Assembly (NCBI RefSeq): GCF_024127895.1
Contig: NZ_JAMYBK010000008.1
Span: 118,768 to 182,767, forward strand
Reading direction: 5' to 3'
Length of the DNA stretch: 64,000 nucleotides
Source: Pseudomonas guariconensis
Lineage (GTDB): Bacteria > Pseudomonadota > Gammaproteobacteria > Pseudomonadales > Pseudomonadaceae
The stretch's first letter is position 1; each line of letters starts with the position of its first letter. The position numbers were made by a program, and so were the translations under genes. Under the pieces are notes generated by a model. The model was not told the origin of the DNA, did no database searches, and worked only from the letters and a program-made list of their open reading frames with translations. Shown here in pieces: positions 22,387 to 29,869 of this stretch.

Positions 22387-22623
22387 ATGAATGATCACCT
22401 CCGTGATTGGTTGAGCAGGGCCACCAACGAGCGGCGCCAGGCAGTTGCTGCCGCTGCGAAGACATCTGTGGGCCATCTGTGGCAGCTCGCAGGTGGTCAC
22501 CGGAAGGCCTCCGCCGATCTCGCCGAACGTCTGCAAGACGCATCTGGTGGAGAAATCACCATTGCCGGCTTGCGTCCAGACCTCATTCCGTTTGCACGCA
22601 AAGCGCTGAAGGGCGCCGCGTAA
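22387..22623 (+). CDS. Cro/YdaS-like transcriptional regulator
   Basis: A 78-residue protein divergent from the repressor. The helix-turn-helix is RRQAVAAAAKTSVGHLWQLA followed by HRKASADLAERL. This is the YdaS/Cro-like pattern. A strong AAGGAGA site precedes ATG 22387. As first gene from pR it should act as Cro, favouring lytic growth. Confidence 0.82.
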   Translation: MNDHLRDWLSRATNERRQAVAAAAKTSVGHLWQLAGGHRKASADLAERLQDASGGEITIAGLRPDLIPFARKALKGAA

Positions 22624-22653
22624 TTCACTTCAACAGCAAGGAACCATCACTCG

Positions 22654-22848
22654 ATGAGCTACGACGATAGCCGCCACCTGAAAGACCGGGAGATCAAGTC
22701 TCGCTACGACGAAGACACCTACGAGGCAGTGAGGGCTGTAGCGAAACTTCACCGCCTGCAACCCGCTGTGTTCGTGCGTATGTGCGTGGAGGAGAAGCTC
22801 GCTCTGCTGATCGCTCAGGATGATAACGAGACTGCGCACACGGCCTGA
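22654..22848 (+). CDS. Small CopG-like regulator candidate (64 aa)
   Basis: Contains REIKSRYDEDTYEAVRAVAK followed by LQPAVFVRMCVEEKLALL, a strand then two helices as in ribbon-helix-helix proteins. Second gene of the rightward operon. Confidence 0.55.
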   Translation: MSYDDSRHLKDREIKSRYDEDTYEAVRAVAKLHRLQPAVFVRMCVEEKLALLIAQDDNETAHTA

Positions 22849-22867
22849 AGGCCCGCAAGGGGGGCTC

Positions 22868-23047
22868 ATGGCCGAAACGATGATTTGCCACGGCCTCGAG
22901 GAGCGCTTTTACCGAAAGCTTGAAGAGAAGGCGAAGGAAGCCGGGTTAACCCCGGAGCAGTACGCCGTCCAGATAGTGCGGGAAAGCCTCGTCGAGAAAA
23001 CGAGGCCAAAAGGCGCCGGGAAGATCCGGCACCTGCCTCGGCCTTAA
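22868..23047 (+). CDS. Small ribbon-helix-helix-like protein (59 aa)
   Basis: MAETMICHGLEERFYRKLEE then AKEAGLTPEQYAVQIVRESL is a compact RHH-like pattern. It follows a GGGGGG-rich ribosome site. The frame is open upstream but the site favours 22868. It is followed by a strong terminator. Confidence 0.55.
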   Translation: MAETMICHGLEERFYRKLEEKAKEAGLTPEQYAVQIVRESLVEKTRPKGAGKIRHLPRP

Positions 23048-23086
23048 AAGGCCCTGAATAGGGAAGCCCTGGCAACAGGCACAAAA

Positions 23087-23109
23087 AAGCCGGGATTGCG
23101 GCCCGGCTT
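23087..23109 (+). terminator. Terminator in the rightward early operon
   Basis: Perfect 8-bp stem AAGCCGGG / CCCGGCTT with a 7-base loop and flanking A and T tracts. It resembles lambda tR1 in position, so readthrough may be regulated. Confidence 0.8.
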
Positions 23110-23141
23110 CTTCAACAACTACATCACTGTGGGGCAATTAT

Positions 23142-24005
23142 ATGCATACCTCGATACTTGATGTACAGGCCCTCAACAGGGGCGCGCCACAAAATGCGAA
23201 CCACGATCCTGTGGCGCGCACAGTCAATCTGTTCAACTTCGAAGGCTTCGATGTTCGCGTCGTGCTCATTGACGGAGAGCCCTGGTTCTCTGCCAGGGAT
23301 GTGGCGGAAGGTCTCGGCTACTCCAACCCACAGAAAGCAGTGCGCGACCACTGCAAAAGCCCGCGTCCTGTGGGGGTGAACGATTCGTTCACCCTCGGCC
23401 CATCTGCAAACATCATCCCCGAGCGTGACGTTTACCGCCTGGTGATGCGCTCCAAGCTGCCCCAGGCCGAACGCTTCGAAGAGTGGGTGGTGAGCGAAGT
23501 TCTGCCCAGCATTCGAAAAACTGGCGGATACAGCGTACCAAGCCAGCCCGCCGACCTCAGCAAGCTGGAAATCCTCCAGATGGCGCTGGAGTCGGAGAAA
23601 GCCCGCGTCCTGCTCACCGTCCAGGTCGAGGCCCAGGCCAAGAAGATCGACCACCTGGAGAACCTGTTCAAGGAAGGTATGAGTCACGTCCAGTTCTGCA
23701 AGGGCCTGAATGGGGTCAACGTGATGCAGGTGGGCCATTTCCTTGAGCGCCGCAACTGGCTCTACAACGAGAGCAAGTCCGGTACCCGCTACCGCGTCGC
23801 CGCCTACGCCCGCGACAAGTACATGACCGAGCACCAGCAGGAAATCACCCCACACGGGAAAGAGGCGTTCATCAGCTACACGCCGATCCTGCTGCGCAAG
23901 GGCGCCGCACGCCTGTACGAACTCTACCTGGCCGGCGAGCTACCCATGAAGAAGAACTGGGACGGCCTGCACACCCACGACAAAGTCGTACGAGGTGCAG
24001 CGTGA
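23142..24005 (+). CDS. Phage antirepressor, BRO-N plus KilA-C domains
   Basis: A 287-residue protein. The BRO-N (Bro-like) domain spans about 30-130 (VRVVLIDGEPWFSARDVAEG, RDVYRLVMRSKLPQAERFEEW). The KilA-C/ANT domain is at about 145-270 (RNWLYNESKSGTRYRVAAYA). Such proteins inactivate repressors or regulate early genes. Residues 14-27 (GAPQNANHDPVART) are encoded by copy B of the dispersed palindrome, inserted just ahead of the domain; translation might start later. Its stop overlaps the next start (GTGA). Confidence 0.85.
   Translation: MHTSILDVQALNRGAPQNANHDPVARTVNLFNFEGFDVRVVLIDGEPWFSARDVAEGLGYSNPQKAVRDHCKSPRPVGVNDSFTLGPSANIIPERDVYRLVMRSKLPQAERFEEWVVSEVLPSIRKTGGYSVPSQPADLSKLEILQMALESEKARVLLTVQVEAQAKKIDHLENLFKEGMSHVQFCKGLNGVNVMQVGHFLERRNWLYNESKSGTRYRVAAYARDKYMTEHQQEITPHGKEAFISYTPILLRKGAARLYELYLAGELPMKKNWDGLHTHDKVVRGAA
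23183..23218 (+). repeat. Dispersed palindromic element, copy B (in coding sequence)
   Basis: 36 bp: CGCGCCACAAAA, 12-base loop, TCCTGTGGCGCG. Lies in frame near the 5' end of the antirepressor gene. Confidence 0.75.
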
Positions 24006-24901
24006 GCATGAGCCTTATGGTCGCCGCGATGAAAATGCGCGTCGGCAATCCATTGCGCAAGCTGGTCCTGATCAAGCTGGCTGATAACGCCAGCGACCAG
24101 GGAGAATGCTGGCCTTCGTACCAGCACATTGCTGATCAGTGCGAGATCAGCAAGCGTTCGGTCATGAACCACATTTCCGCTCTGTGCGACTCGGGGCTTC
24201 TTCGCAAGGAGGTCAGGAAGGGTGGGCCCAAAGGTAACTCGTCGAACGTGTATTTTCTAACCCTCGATGGTGGTGAATCTCCTGCACCAGGGGTAGTGCA
24301 GCAGATTCACCAGGGTAGTGCAGCAGGTTCACCCCCTAGTGCAGGAGATTCACTAGGGGGTAGTGCAGGAGCTGCACCCAGAACCAGTCACTCTCTTGAA
24401 CCATTCAAGGAACCAGTCACTGAACCTAATGCGACCCAGGCTGTCGCCAAGGTCACGGCGGGCGAGGTTGTCCCGTTCTCGCCGCAGCCTCGCTGCGAAA
24501 TCCCCGCTGACATGCCAGGCCCGAAAGACCAGTCCTGCAAAACCTTCAAGGCCTGGGCCAACTACGCGATGGCCTACCGTAGCCGCCATGGTGCATGGCC
24601 CGTTTGGAACGCCAAGGCTGGCGGCCAGATCGGCCAACTGATCGACCGTCTCGGCATCGACGTTGCTCACCACGTCGCCGCCTACTTCGTCCGGATCAAC
24701 GACAGCAAGCTGGTCAGCCGTATGCACAGCCTTGGCGACCTGCTCCAGAACGCCGAGGCCTATCACACCCAGTGGGTGACCAACCGCCAGATGACCGGCA
24801 CCACCGCCCGCCAGATCGAGCACACCCAAGCCAACTACAGCGCCGCCGAGCAAGCCCTGGAAGCGCTGCGAGCCAAGAGGGCTGCCACCCATGCTGAATG
24901 A
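24002..24901 (+). CDS. O-like replication initiator (helix-turn-helix)
   Basis: A 299-residue protein. The N-terminal winged-helix domain (residues 1-95) has LADNASDQGECWPSYQHIAD and CEISKRSVMNHISALCDSGL, typical of HTH_36 replication proteins. The middle (about 90-120) is low-complexity Gly/Ser/Ala because it is encoded by the iteron array. The C-terminal domain (150-260) probably contacts the helicase-loading partner encoded next. As with lambda O, the origin lies inside the gene. Confidence 0.8.
   Translation: MSMSLMVAAMKMRVGNPLRKLVLIKLADNASDQGECWPSYQHIADQCEISKRSVMNHISALCDSGLLRKEVRKGGPKGNSSNVYFLTLDGGESPAPGVVQQIHQGSAAGSPPSAGDSLGGSAGAAPRTSHSLEPFKEPVTEPNATQAVAKVTAGEVVPFSPQPRCEIPADMPGPKDQSCKTFKAWANYAMAYRSRHGAWPVWNAKAGGQIGQLIDRLGIDVAHHVAAYFVRINDSKLVSRMHSLGDLLQNAEAYHTQWVTNRQMTGTTARQIEHTQANYSAAEQALEALRAKRAATHAE
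24272..24378. other. Candidate phage replication origin: iterons within the O-like gene
   Basis: Four direct repeats of about 18 bp, consensus TAGTGCAGSAGATTCACC, start at 24294, 24316, 24337 and 24361 (spacing 22, 21, 24). One inverted copy, GGTGAATCTCCTGCACCA, is at 24272-24289. The spacing near two helical turns and the location inside the initiator gene are those of lambda ori. Confidence 0.8.
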
Positions 24902-25670
24902 CGCCCAGCAAGAAAACCTGCTGCTGTCCCTGTTCGCCACAGCCGAGGTGATGGGCCAACAGCTCACCCAGGCCGCAGCACTGCTGATGGTCGAGGATCT
25001 GCGCGAGTACAGCGAATCCGTGCTGGCCGATGCGCTCCGCACCTGCCGCCGTGAAGGTGGCCGCCTGACCGTAGCGACGATTCTCAAGCATGCCCAGGCC
25101 GCTGACGGGCGCCCAGGAAAGGACGAGGCGTGGGGTATCGCTATGGCCGGCTTCGACGAGCGCGAGACCGTGGTGCTGACCGACGAGATGCGCGTGGCCA
25201 TGAACTCGGCAGCCGCAACCTTCGAAGCTGGCGACAAAGTGGGTGCTCGCATGGCCTTCATGAGCGCCTACGAGCGACTGGTGGCCCAGGCTCGCGCAGA
25301 GGCTAAGCCGGTCAGCTGGGGAGTATCTCTTGGGTTTGATCCGAATAGCCGCACACAGGCCATCGAGCGCGCTGTGCGCTTGCAGCTACTTCCCCAAGAG
25401 CGAGCTGCCGTGTACCTGGCCGATCTACGCACAACCCCGATCACCGAAGACGGCCAGGCCATCGCTGGACTGATCACTGGCGAAGTCCGGCCCCAGGCCA
25501 GCCCCAAGGTCCGCGAAAAGATCGCCGAAGTGCGCTGCATCCTTGAGGCCGCCAAGGCCAAGAAAGACCGGGAGCGGGCCAAAGAAGCCCAGCGCCGCCG
25601 CATCGAAACCTACCTTCTCAAGCGTCAGGCCCGAGCAGCCCTGGCAGAACTCATGGAGAAACGCCCATGA
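24891..25670 (+). CDS. P-like phage replication protein (putative helicase loader)
   Basis: A 259-residue mainly helical protein starting MLNDAQQENLLLSLFATAEV, with an acidic N-terminal half and a very basic C-terminus (KAKKDRERAKEAQRRRIETY). No Walker motif, so it is not a DnaB or DnaC ATPase. Position immediately after the O-like gene, with 11 bases overlap, is that of lambda P. The loader role is inferred from position. Confidence 0.55.
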   Translation: MLNDAQQENLLLSLFATAEVMGQQLTQAAALLMVEDLREYSESVLADALRTCRREGGRLTVATILKHAQAADGRPGKDEAWGIAMAGFDERETVVLTDEMRVAMNSAAATFEAGDKVGARMAFMSAYERLVAQARAEAKPVSWGVSLGFDPNSRTQAIERAVRLQLLPQERAAVYLADLRTTPITEDGQAIAGLITGEVRPQASPKVREKIAEVRCILEAAKAKKDRERAKEAQRRRIETYLLKRQARAALAELMEKRP

Positions 25671-25858
25671 CTCCAATGCAAAGACAAGCCGTAGACGCGC
25701 TACGAGCCGATGGCTTCGCAGTTGTCGTTGAGAGCAAGGAAATCGTCCGCATGACCAAGGGCGCCGACCGCCGCGTCGTGATGGCCGATGGCAGCCAGAA
25801 GCGCGGGTATCACGTTGAGTTCAAGCGCGCCGGGCAGACGGCCGGGGAGGGGGTGTGA
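25667..25858 (+). CDS. Hypothetical protein (63 aa)
   Basis: MTPMQRQAVDALRADGFAVV followed by ESKEIVRMTKGADRRVVMAD; small, basic, beta-rich. Four-base overlap with the preceding stop. Not recognised; common type in Pseudomonas phage early regions. Confidence 0.65.
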   Translation: MTPMQRQAVDALRADGFAVVVESKEIVRMTKGADRRVVMADGSQKRGYHVEFKRAGQTAGEGV

Positions 25859-26145
25859 TGCGTGACCATACAGATCGGGCAGGTGTTCGCTGCGTAATAA
25901 CGGCCATATCTCTGTTCATGTTCGTAATTTTCGTCTGGGGCCCCCTAAACACCCTGTGGGTTGCTCCCTGGGTTTACTCAGGCACCGAATTTGGGTCGTT
26001 CGCCTGGAGGAAAGCATGGGTTATCAACGGCTGGATCCTGATCGCCCCATTTCTGCTCGCCTTTAGCTACTGCATCTTCACGATGACCCGGGCAATTCGC
26101 AGAGACGAGATCGAACGCGAAGAGCGCCGCAAGGAGAAGCACTGA
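25858..26145 (+). CDS. Small membrane protein, two TM segments (95 aa)
   Basis: Two hydrophobic stretches (VITAISLFMFVIFVWGP and WILIAPFLLAFSYCIFTM) and a charged C-terminal tail (RRDEIEREERRKEKH). The ATG shares a base with the previous stop (TGATG). Function unknown. Confidence 0.65.
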   Translation: MRDHTDRAGVRCVITAISLFMFVIFVWGPLNTLWVAPWVYSGTEFGSFAWRKAWVINGWILIAPFLLAFSYCIFTMTRAIRRDEIEREERRKEKH

Positions 26146-26408
26146 TGGACACCAACAAGATGCGCGCCGCCTTCGAGTCCATGATCCTGGCTGACGGAAA
26201 GTCCATCCGCCGCTGTGGTGACAGCTATCACTTCGGCACGATTCACCGCAAATGGCTGTTCTGGCAAGAGGCCTGGAGGCAATCCCGCGAGGCCGTGGTG
26301 GTGGAGCTTCCTAGTCCGTCAGGCATAGCTGCCGACGGAATGGGCGCTTTCGCTGCTTGCAGGCACGCCATCGAGGCCCAGGGCCTGAAGGTCGAGGTGA
26401 AGCCATGA
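26145..26408 (+). CDS. Hypothetical protein (87 aa)
   Basis: Starts MDTNKMRAAFESMILADGKS; the middle WLFWQEAWRQSREA is aromatic and helical, a pattern frequent in small Pseudomonas phage proteins (often followed by a C-terminal helix, ACRHAIEAQGLKVEVK). Overlaps the previous stop by one base (TGATG). Confidence 0.65.
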   Translation: MDTNKMRAAFESMILADGKSIRRCGDSYHFGTIHRKWLFWQEAWRQSREAVVVELPSPSGIAADGMGAFAACRHAIEAQGLKVEVKP

Positions 26409-26602
26409 CCGCCGACAAAGACCAAATCATCAAGGCGCTGACTGGCGAGGAGCCGCCTTTCAAGTCTCCATTTGTCGAGGGCCTAGAAGCCGCTGCCGAT
26501 GGTACTGCGTGGACTCAGTGCCCGTATGTCGGGGCAAGCCAAGACTACGAGCGCGGCGAATGGCTGCGCGGGCACAGCGCACACGGGAGGTGGTACGCAT
26601 GA
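26405..26602 (+). CDS. RMF/CrpP-like small protein (second copy)
   Basis: A 65-residue protein with EGLEAAADGTAWTQCPYVGA and YERGEWLRGHSAHGRW, fitting the RMF-type pattern (G-x2-A-x4 ... CPY ... W-x2-G). It overlaps both neighbours by 4 bases. Role in the phage unknown; the Pseudomonas CrpP proteins of this family have been discussed in ciprofloxacin tolerance. Confidence 0.6.
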   Translation: MTADKDQIIKALTGEEPPFKSPFVEGLEAAADGTAWTQCPYVGASQDYERGEWLRGHSAHGRWYA

Positions 26603-27066
26603 ACATCGACAAGAAAGAGATCAAAGCGATTGCCCTGGCCTGCGACCCGACCAAATGCTCAGACGAGGCCGAGGAAGACCATCGCCTCGCTGAGTTTTAC
26701 AGCGAGCTGACGCCTGAAACCGCTCTGGCCCTGCTCGCGGAGATCGAGCATGCCGATGTGCGCCTGCATGAGGTGGCGACTCTGTGTGCGACAGTCGAGC
26801 AGGAGCGCGACCAGCTCAAAGCCGAGAACCAGATGCTTCGCGATGAAGATCTGAAGTGGCAGGGGCTGCGCGAGCAAGAGGCGGAAATCGAGCGACTCAA
26901 GGCCGAGAACGAGGCGCTGCGCAATGATTCCGAGCGGTATCGGTGGCTGCGCAAGAAGGATTGGATTCAGGTCGAGGTCGACGTTCGCTGCGGGGAATCT
27001 GAAACGCTGACTGAAATGGATGCGGTGATCGATGCGGCCATGACCAAGGAGGCATCCTATGGATAA
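26599..27066 (+). CDS. Coiled-coil Ea22-type accessory protein (155 aa)
   Basis: Start MNIDKKEIKAIALACDPTKC couples to the previous stop (ATGA). A long coiled coil covers about 55-110 (TVEQERDQLKAENQMLRDED, then EIERLKAENEALRNDSERYR). The tail RYRWLRKKDWIQVEVDVRCG with TLTEMDAVIDAAM is a module shared among Ea22-like phage proteins. Function unknown. Confidence 0.6.
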   Translation: MNIDKKEIKAIALACDPTKCSDEAEEDHRLAEFYSELTPETALALLAEIEHADVRLHEVATLCATVEQERDQLKAENQMLRDEDLKWQGLREQEAEIERLKAENEALRNDSERYRWLRKKDWIQVEVDVRCGESETLTEMDAVIDAAMTKEASYG

Positions 27067-27220
27067 GTTCGGCCTCCTTTTCGCGCTGCTGGTTGGCGTA
27101 TCCATTGGCTGGGTGTGGGCGCACTACACGGTGGCCAACGAGTGCGAACGCCTGGGTAGGTTCTATGTCGGCAAGCGCACCTTCGAGTGCAGCAAGATCG
27201 AGGGTCGCGACCATGGCTGA
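27059..27220 (+). CDS. Small membrane-anchored protein (53 aa)
   Basis: MDKFGLLFALLVGVSIGWVW forms one TM helix, followed by a short domain with two cysteines (NECERLG and FECSKIEG). It overlaps both neighbours by 8 bases. The two cysteines may form a disulfide outside the membrane. Confidence 0.55.
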   Translation: MDKFGLLFALLVGVSIGWVWAHYTVANECERLGRFYVGKRTFECSKIEGRDHG

Positions 27221-27671
27221 GAAGATCCGCCTCAATCAGATCAGCGACCTAGCCGAGCTCCAGGCCGCGATCCGCAAGAAGGGCTTCCCCTGCAACGTGG
27301 CTATCACCGGGGCTGGGCGGAGCCTTCCTCAGAACGCCCTGTTCCACAAGTGGTGCGAAGAGATCGCCCAGTTCTTCGTGCGCATGGGCAAGACCACCTT
27401 CGCCACCGGTGCCGCGATGAACATGGAGAACGTGAAGCGCAACCTCAAGCAGACCTTCTTGGGCGAGGAGGTGATCAGGGATATCAACCTGCAGACCGGC
27501 GAGATCACAGAGCGTCACGAGCTTCGCCATACCAGCGAGTTGGACAAGGGCGCAATGCACGCCTTCATGACTTGCGTGGATATGTGGGCCAATGACCATG
27601 GGATCTACCTCTCGCACCCGGAAGACAGTGAGTACATGAAGATGCGGATCGAGTTCGGGGAGGCCGCGTGA
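27213..27671 (+). CDS. NinB-like recombination protein
   Basis: A 152-residue protein with ITGAGRSLPQNALFHKWCEE, the RSLxQNxxxH pattern of the NinB/YbcN family, and an N-terminal region IRLNQISDLAELQAAIRKKG. Lambda NinB (Orf) binds ssDNA and SSB and substitutes for RecFOR. The order NinB - NinG in the nin region matches lambdoid phages. ATG 27213 is chosen over the open upstream frame. Confidence 0.6.
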   Translation: MAEKIRLNQISDLAELQAAIRKKGFPCNVAITGAGRSLPQNALFHKWCEEIAQFFVRMGKTTFATGAAMNMENVKRNLKQTFLGEEVIRDINLQTGEITERHELRHTSELDKGAMHAFMTCVDMWANDHGIYLSHPEDSEYMKMRIEFGEAA

Positions 27672-28273
27672 TGCTTGCCAAGGAGATCAAGCCGAAGAAG
27701 TGCAAGGCGCCAGGCTGTGGTCAGCGGTTCAAGCCCTCTCTGTCGACGCAGACGGTTTGCAGCATGGCCTGTGCTCGGGCAATGGCAAAAGACCCGAAGC
27801 TGCAGAAGGTTGCCGCCAAGGCCATCACCAAGCAGGCCAGGGAAGACCTCAAGGCGCGCCGTGAGAAGCTGAAGACGAAGGGCGACCACCTGCGGGAGGC
27901 ACAGCAGGCTTTTAATGCGTACATTCGCGAACGCGACGCAGGCCTGCCGTGTATCAGCTGCGACTCAAACCCAAGCGATCATGACCTGATCACCGGAAGC
28001 CGCTGGGATGCTGGACATTACCGGTCGGTGGCCGCCTGCCCAGAACTCCGATTCGAACCGCTCAATGTCCACAGGCAGTGCGTCAAATGCAATCGAAACA
28101 TGTCTGGGAACGTCGTCGAGTATCGCATCCGATTGGTGAAGCGTATCGGCGCAGAAGCAGTTGAGTGGCTGGAGGGCCCTCATAAGGCCCTGCGCCTGAC
28201 CATCGAAGACCTGCGGGCCATTAAGGCCCTGTACAGGCAGAAGCTCAAAGACCTACGGAGGGCCGCAGCATGA
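27671..28273 (+). CDS. ninG: NinG-like recombination protein
   Basis: A 200-residue protein with the NinG layout. An N-terminal zinc motif (KKCKAPGCGQRF and QTVCSMACARAM) is followed by a basic helical region. A C-terminal HNH-like zinc site follows (GLPCISCDSN, DAGHYRSVAAC, NVHRQCVKCNRNMSGN). NinG (Rap) resolves recombination intermediates in lambda-like phages. The ATG shares one base with the NinB stop. Confidence 0.9.
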   Translation: MLAKEIKPKKCKAPGCGQRFKPSLSTQTVCSMACARAMAKDPKLQKVAAKAITKQAREDLKARREKLKTKGDHLREAQQAFNAYIRERDAGLPCISCDSNPSDHDLITGSRWDAGHYRSVAACPELRFEPLNVHRQCVKCNRNMSGNVVEYRIRLVKRIGAEAVEWLEGPHKALRLTIEDLRAIKALYRQKLKDLRRAAA

Positions 28274-28395
28274 ACTGGACACAAATCGCCTGGGCCTTCT
28301 TCGGCCTGCAAGCGGTCTCCTGTCTGCTGACCGTGGTCATGGGGATGAAGATCGCAGCGAATCGCAAACGCAAGGAGGGCCGCCAATGCAACTGA
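28270..28395 (+). CDS. Small membrane protein (41 aa)
   Basis: MNWTQIAWAFFGLQAVSCLL is one TM helix followed by a basic tail (KIAANRKRKEGRQ). It overlaps the ninG stop by 4 bases and the HNH gene by 10 bases. Function unknown. Confidence 0.55.
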   Translation: MNWTQIAWAFFGLQAVSCLLTVVMGMKIAANRKRKEGRQCN

Positions 28396-28919
28396 ACAGC
28401 GCTCGCCAGGCTTGGCGCCCAGTGGTTGGATTCGAGAGCACCCACATGGTCTCTGATCTCGGGGTGGTGATGACGCTGGATCAAGTAGTGGTCGACAGCC
28501 TTGGTCGGAGTAGGCCGGTAAAGGGGAGGATTCTAAAACCAACTCGCAAGTCAAACGGCTATTACCACCTGACGCTCAACGCCGAAGGCCAGCAGAAGAC
28601 GGTTCACGTTCATCGCATTGTGCTTGAAGCGTTTTCTGGCCCATGTCCGGAGGGGATGGAGGCGCTTCATCGGAATGGAGACCAAGGCGACAACAGGCTT
28701 GAGAATTTGAGATGGGATTTCCACGTGGAGAACTGCGCTGACCGGTCTCGGCATGGCAGGTGCCAGCACAAGCTGTCCTTCGAGCAAGTGAAGGAGATAA
28801 AGGCTTTGATAGGGACTATACGGCAGGTGGATATCGCGGAGAGATTTGGCGTATCGCAGCCAGTTATCAGCGCGATAAAGCTTGGACGGATCTGGTACAC
28901 GGACCGGGAGGCGGCATGA
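28386..28919 (+). CDS. HNH homing endonuclease
   Basis: A 177-residue protein. A NUMOD4-like start (AWRPVVGFESTHMVSDLGVV) is followed by the HNH core (VHRIVLEAFSGPCPEGMEAL, HRNGDQGDNRLENLRW). A C-terminal helix-turn-helix (VDIAERFGVSQPVISAIKLG) probably reads the target. Its first ten residues, MQLNSARQAW, mimic MKLNSARSAW of the next gene, whose start it overlaps. This suggests insertion at the 5' end of that gene with a duplicated start. A selfish element typical of phage genomes. Confidence 0.85.
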   Translation: MQLNSARQAWRPVVGFESTHMVSDLGVVMTLDQVVVDSLGRSRPVKGRILKPTRKSNGYYHLTLNAEGQQKTVHVHRIVLEAFSGPCPEGMEALHRNGDQGDNRLENLRWDFHVENCADRSRHGRCQHKLSFEQVKEIKALIGTIRQVDIAERFGVSQPVISAIKLGRIWYTDREAA

Positions 28920-29506
28920 AACTGAATTCAGCAAGATCCGCGTGGCATGACTGCTACTACCAGCCTCGCGATAGCCAGGGTGCAGTGATGCAGGAAATGG
29001 GGCTACTCGGCCGCTTGATCCAGAAGACCGACAGACAGCGGAAATCAGGCCATCAGGCGCACCAGGCGGTTGCCGGCCGCATTCAGCAGGCGATCGACAC
29101 GCTTCCCGCCCACCTGAAGGCGTTCGGCAACCACATGTACAGCCCGATGGCTACAGCGGACGATGCGGATGATGCTCAAGCGGCAGTCTTCCAGATGGCA
29201 TACGCAGCGGGGCCGAGGATGTACGCCAAGAAGTTCGAGAAGGCCCGCCTGGTCGCGTCGGGCGTGCTCCACCGGTACCGCCGCATGCACCAGGGCGGAC
29301 AGAGCGAAGGGATTGATCCATGCCCTACGCCTGAATCATTCAGGGCGTGGCTGCTGCATGTGCTGGGCCTTGAGCTGTCGTCAGAGCAATGGGGCAGGGA
29401 ATGGGAAGGTTTCATTCAGGCCTGTTTCAACGCTTGCAATGACCTTGACAAGGAGGCGCTTGTGCCTGTCTCTTCAGCGATAAAAATTATGAAAAATGCT
29501 GCTTGA
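28916..29506 (+). CDS. Late regulator candidate (Q-position protein)
   Basis: A 196-residue helical protein starting MKLNSARSAWHDCYYQPRDS. It has two blocks, PAHLKAFGNHMYSPMATADD and KARLVASGVLHRYRRMHQGG, then ESFRAWLLHVLGLELSSEQW. It is last in the early rightward operon, just before a terminator, the tRNAs and holins. That is the place of lambda Q, so an antiterminator for late transcription is likely. The assignment rests on position; I see no certain Q motif. Confidence 0.5.
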   Translation: MKLNSARSAWHDCYYQPRDSQGAVMQEMGLLGRLIQKTDRQRKSGHQAHQAVAGRIQQAIDTLPAHLKAFGNHMYSPMATADDADDAQAAVFQMAYAAGPRMYAKKFEKARLVASGVLHRYRRMHQGGQSEGIDPCPTPESFRAWLLHVLGLELSSEQWGREWEGFIQACFNACNDLDKEALVPVSSAIKIMKNAA

Positions 29507-29576
29507 CGACAAATGTCCGGCTCAGGCAGACTTATTCCCATCGTGACAATTTTGCCTTCGGCAAACATCACTTCGA

Positions 29577-29604
29577 AGCCCGGCCACTGCGCTGGGCTTT
29601 TTCG
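29577..29604 (+). terminator. Terminator before the tRNA/late region
   Basis: AGCCC...GGGCT stem around 29577-29598, followed by TTTTTC. A C(TTCG)G tetraloop hairpin, TTTGC-CTTCGG-CAAA, lies about 25 bases upstream. Its location after the Q-position gene suits a pR'-type late terminator. Confidence 0.65.
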
Positions 29605-29609
29605 TTTCT

Positions 29610-29683
29610 GCGGGTAAGCGTCCGGTTCGTCGCCAGCCTTCCAAGCTGAGCAGAGAAGGGTTCGATTCCCTCTACCCGCTCCA
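29610..29683 (+). tRNA. tRNA-Gly (anticodon UCC)
   Basis: Acceptor GCGGGTA (29610-29616) pairs with TACCCGC (29673-29679), then TCCA. The anticodon loop CTTCCAA gives TCC at 29640-29642. The anticodon arm and T-loop match bacterial tRNA-Gly(UCC). The D-arm and one T-stem pair are imperfect, so it is somewhat degenerate. Confidence 0.8.
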
Positions 29684-29688
29684 ACCAC

Positions 29689-29763
29689 TGGCAAGTAGCA
29701 CAGCGGTAGTGCTCCCGGCTGTTAACCGGGTGGTCGTAGGTTCGAATCCTGCCTTGCCAGCCA
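29689..29763 (+). tRNA. tRNA-Asn (anticodon GUU)
   Basis: Acceptor TGGCAAG / CTTGCCA, discriminator G, CCA encoded. Anticodon arm CCCGG-CTGTTAA-CCGGG gives anticodon GTT; T-arm GTAGG-TTCGAAT-CCTGC. Confidence 0.95.
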
Positions 29764-29766
29764 TTC

Positions 29767-29842
29767 GCCGCCATAGCTCAGCCGGCAGAGCGTCCGCCTT
29801 GTAAGCGGAGGGCCCAGGGTTCGAATCCTTGTGGCGGCACCA
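29767..29842 (+). tRNA. tRNA-Thr (anticodon UGU)
   Basis: Acceptor GCCGCCA / TGGCGGC, discriminator A, CCA encoded. Anticodon loop CTTGTAA with stem TCCGC/GCGGA gives TGT. Serves the rare ACA codon. Confidence 0.95.
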
Positions 29843-29869
29843 TTCATGCCCAGCTACGGAGTCGAGCGC

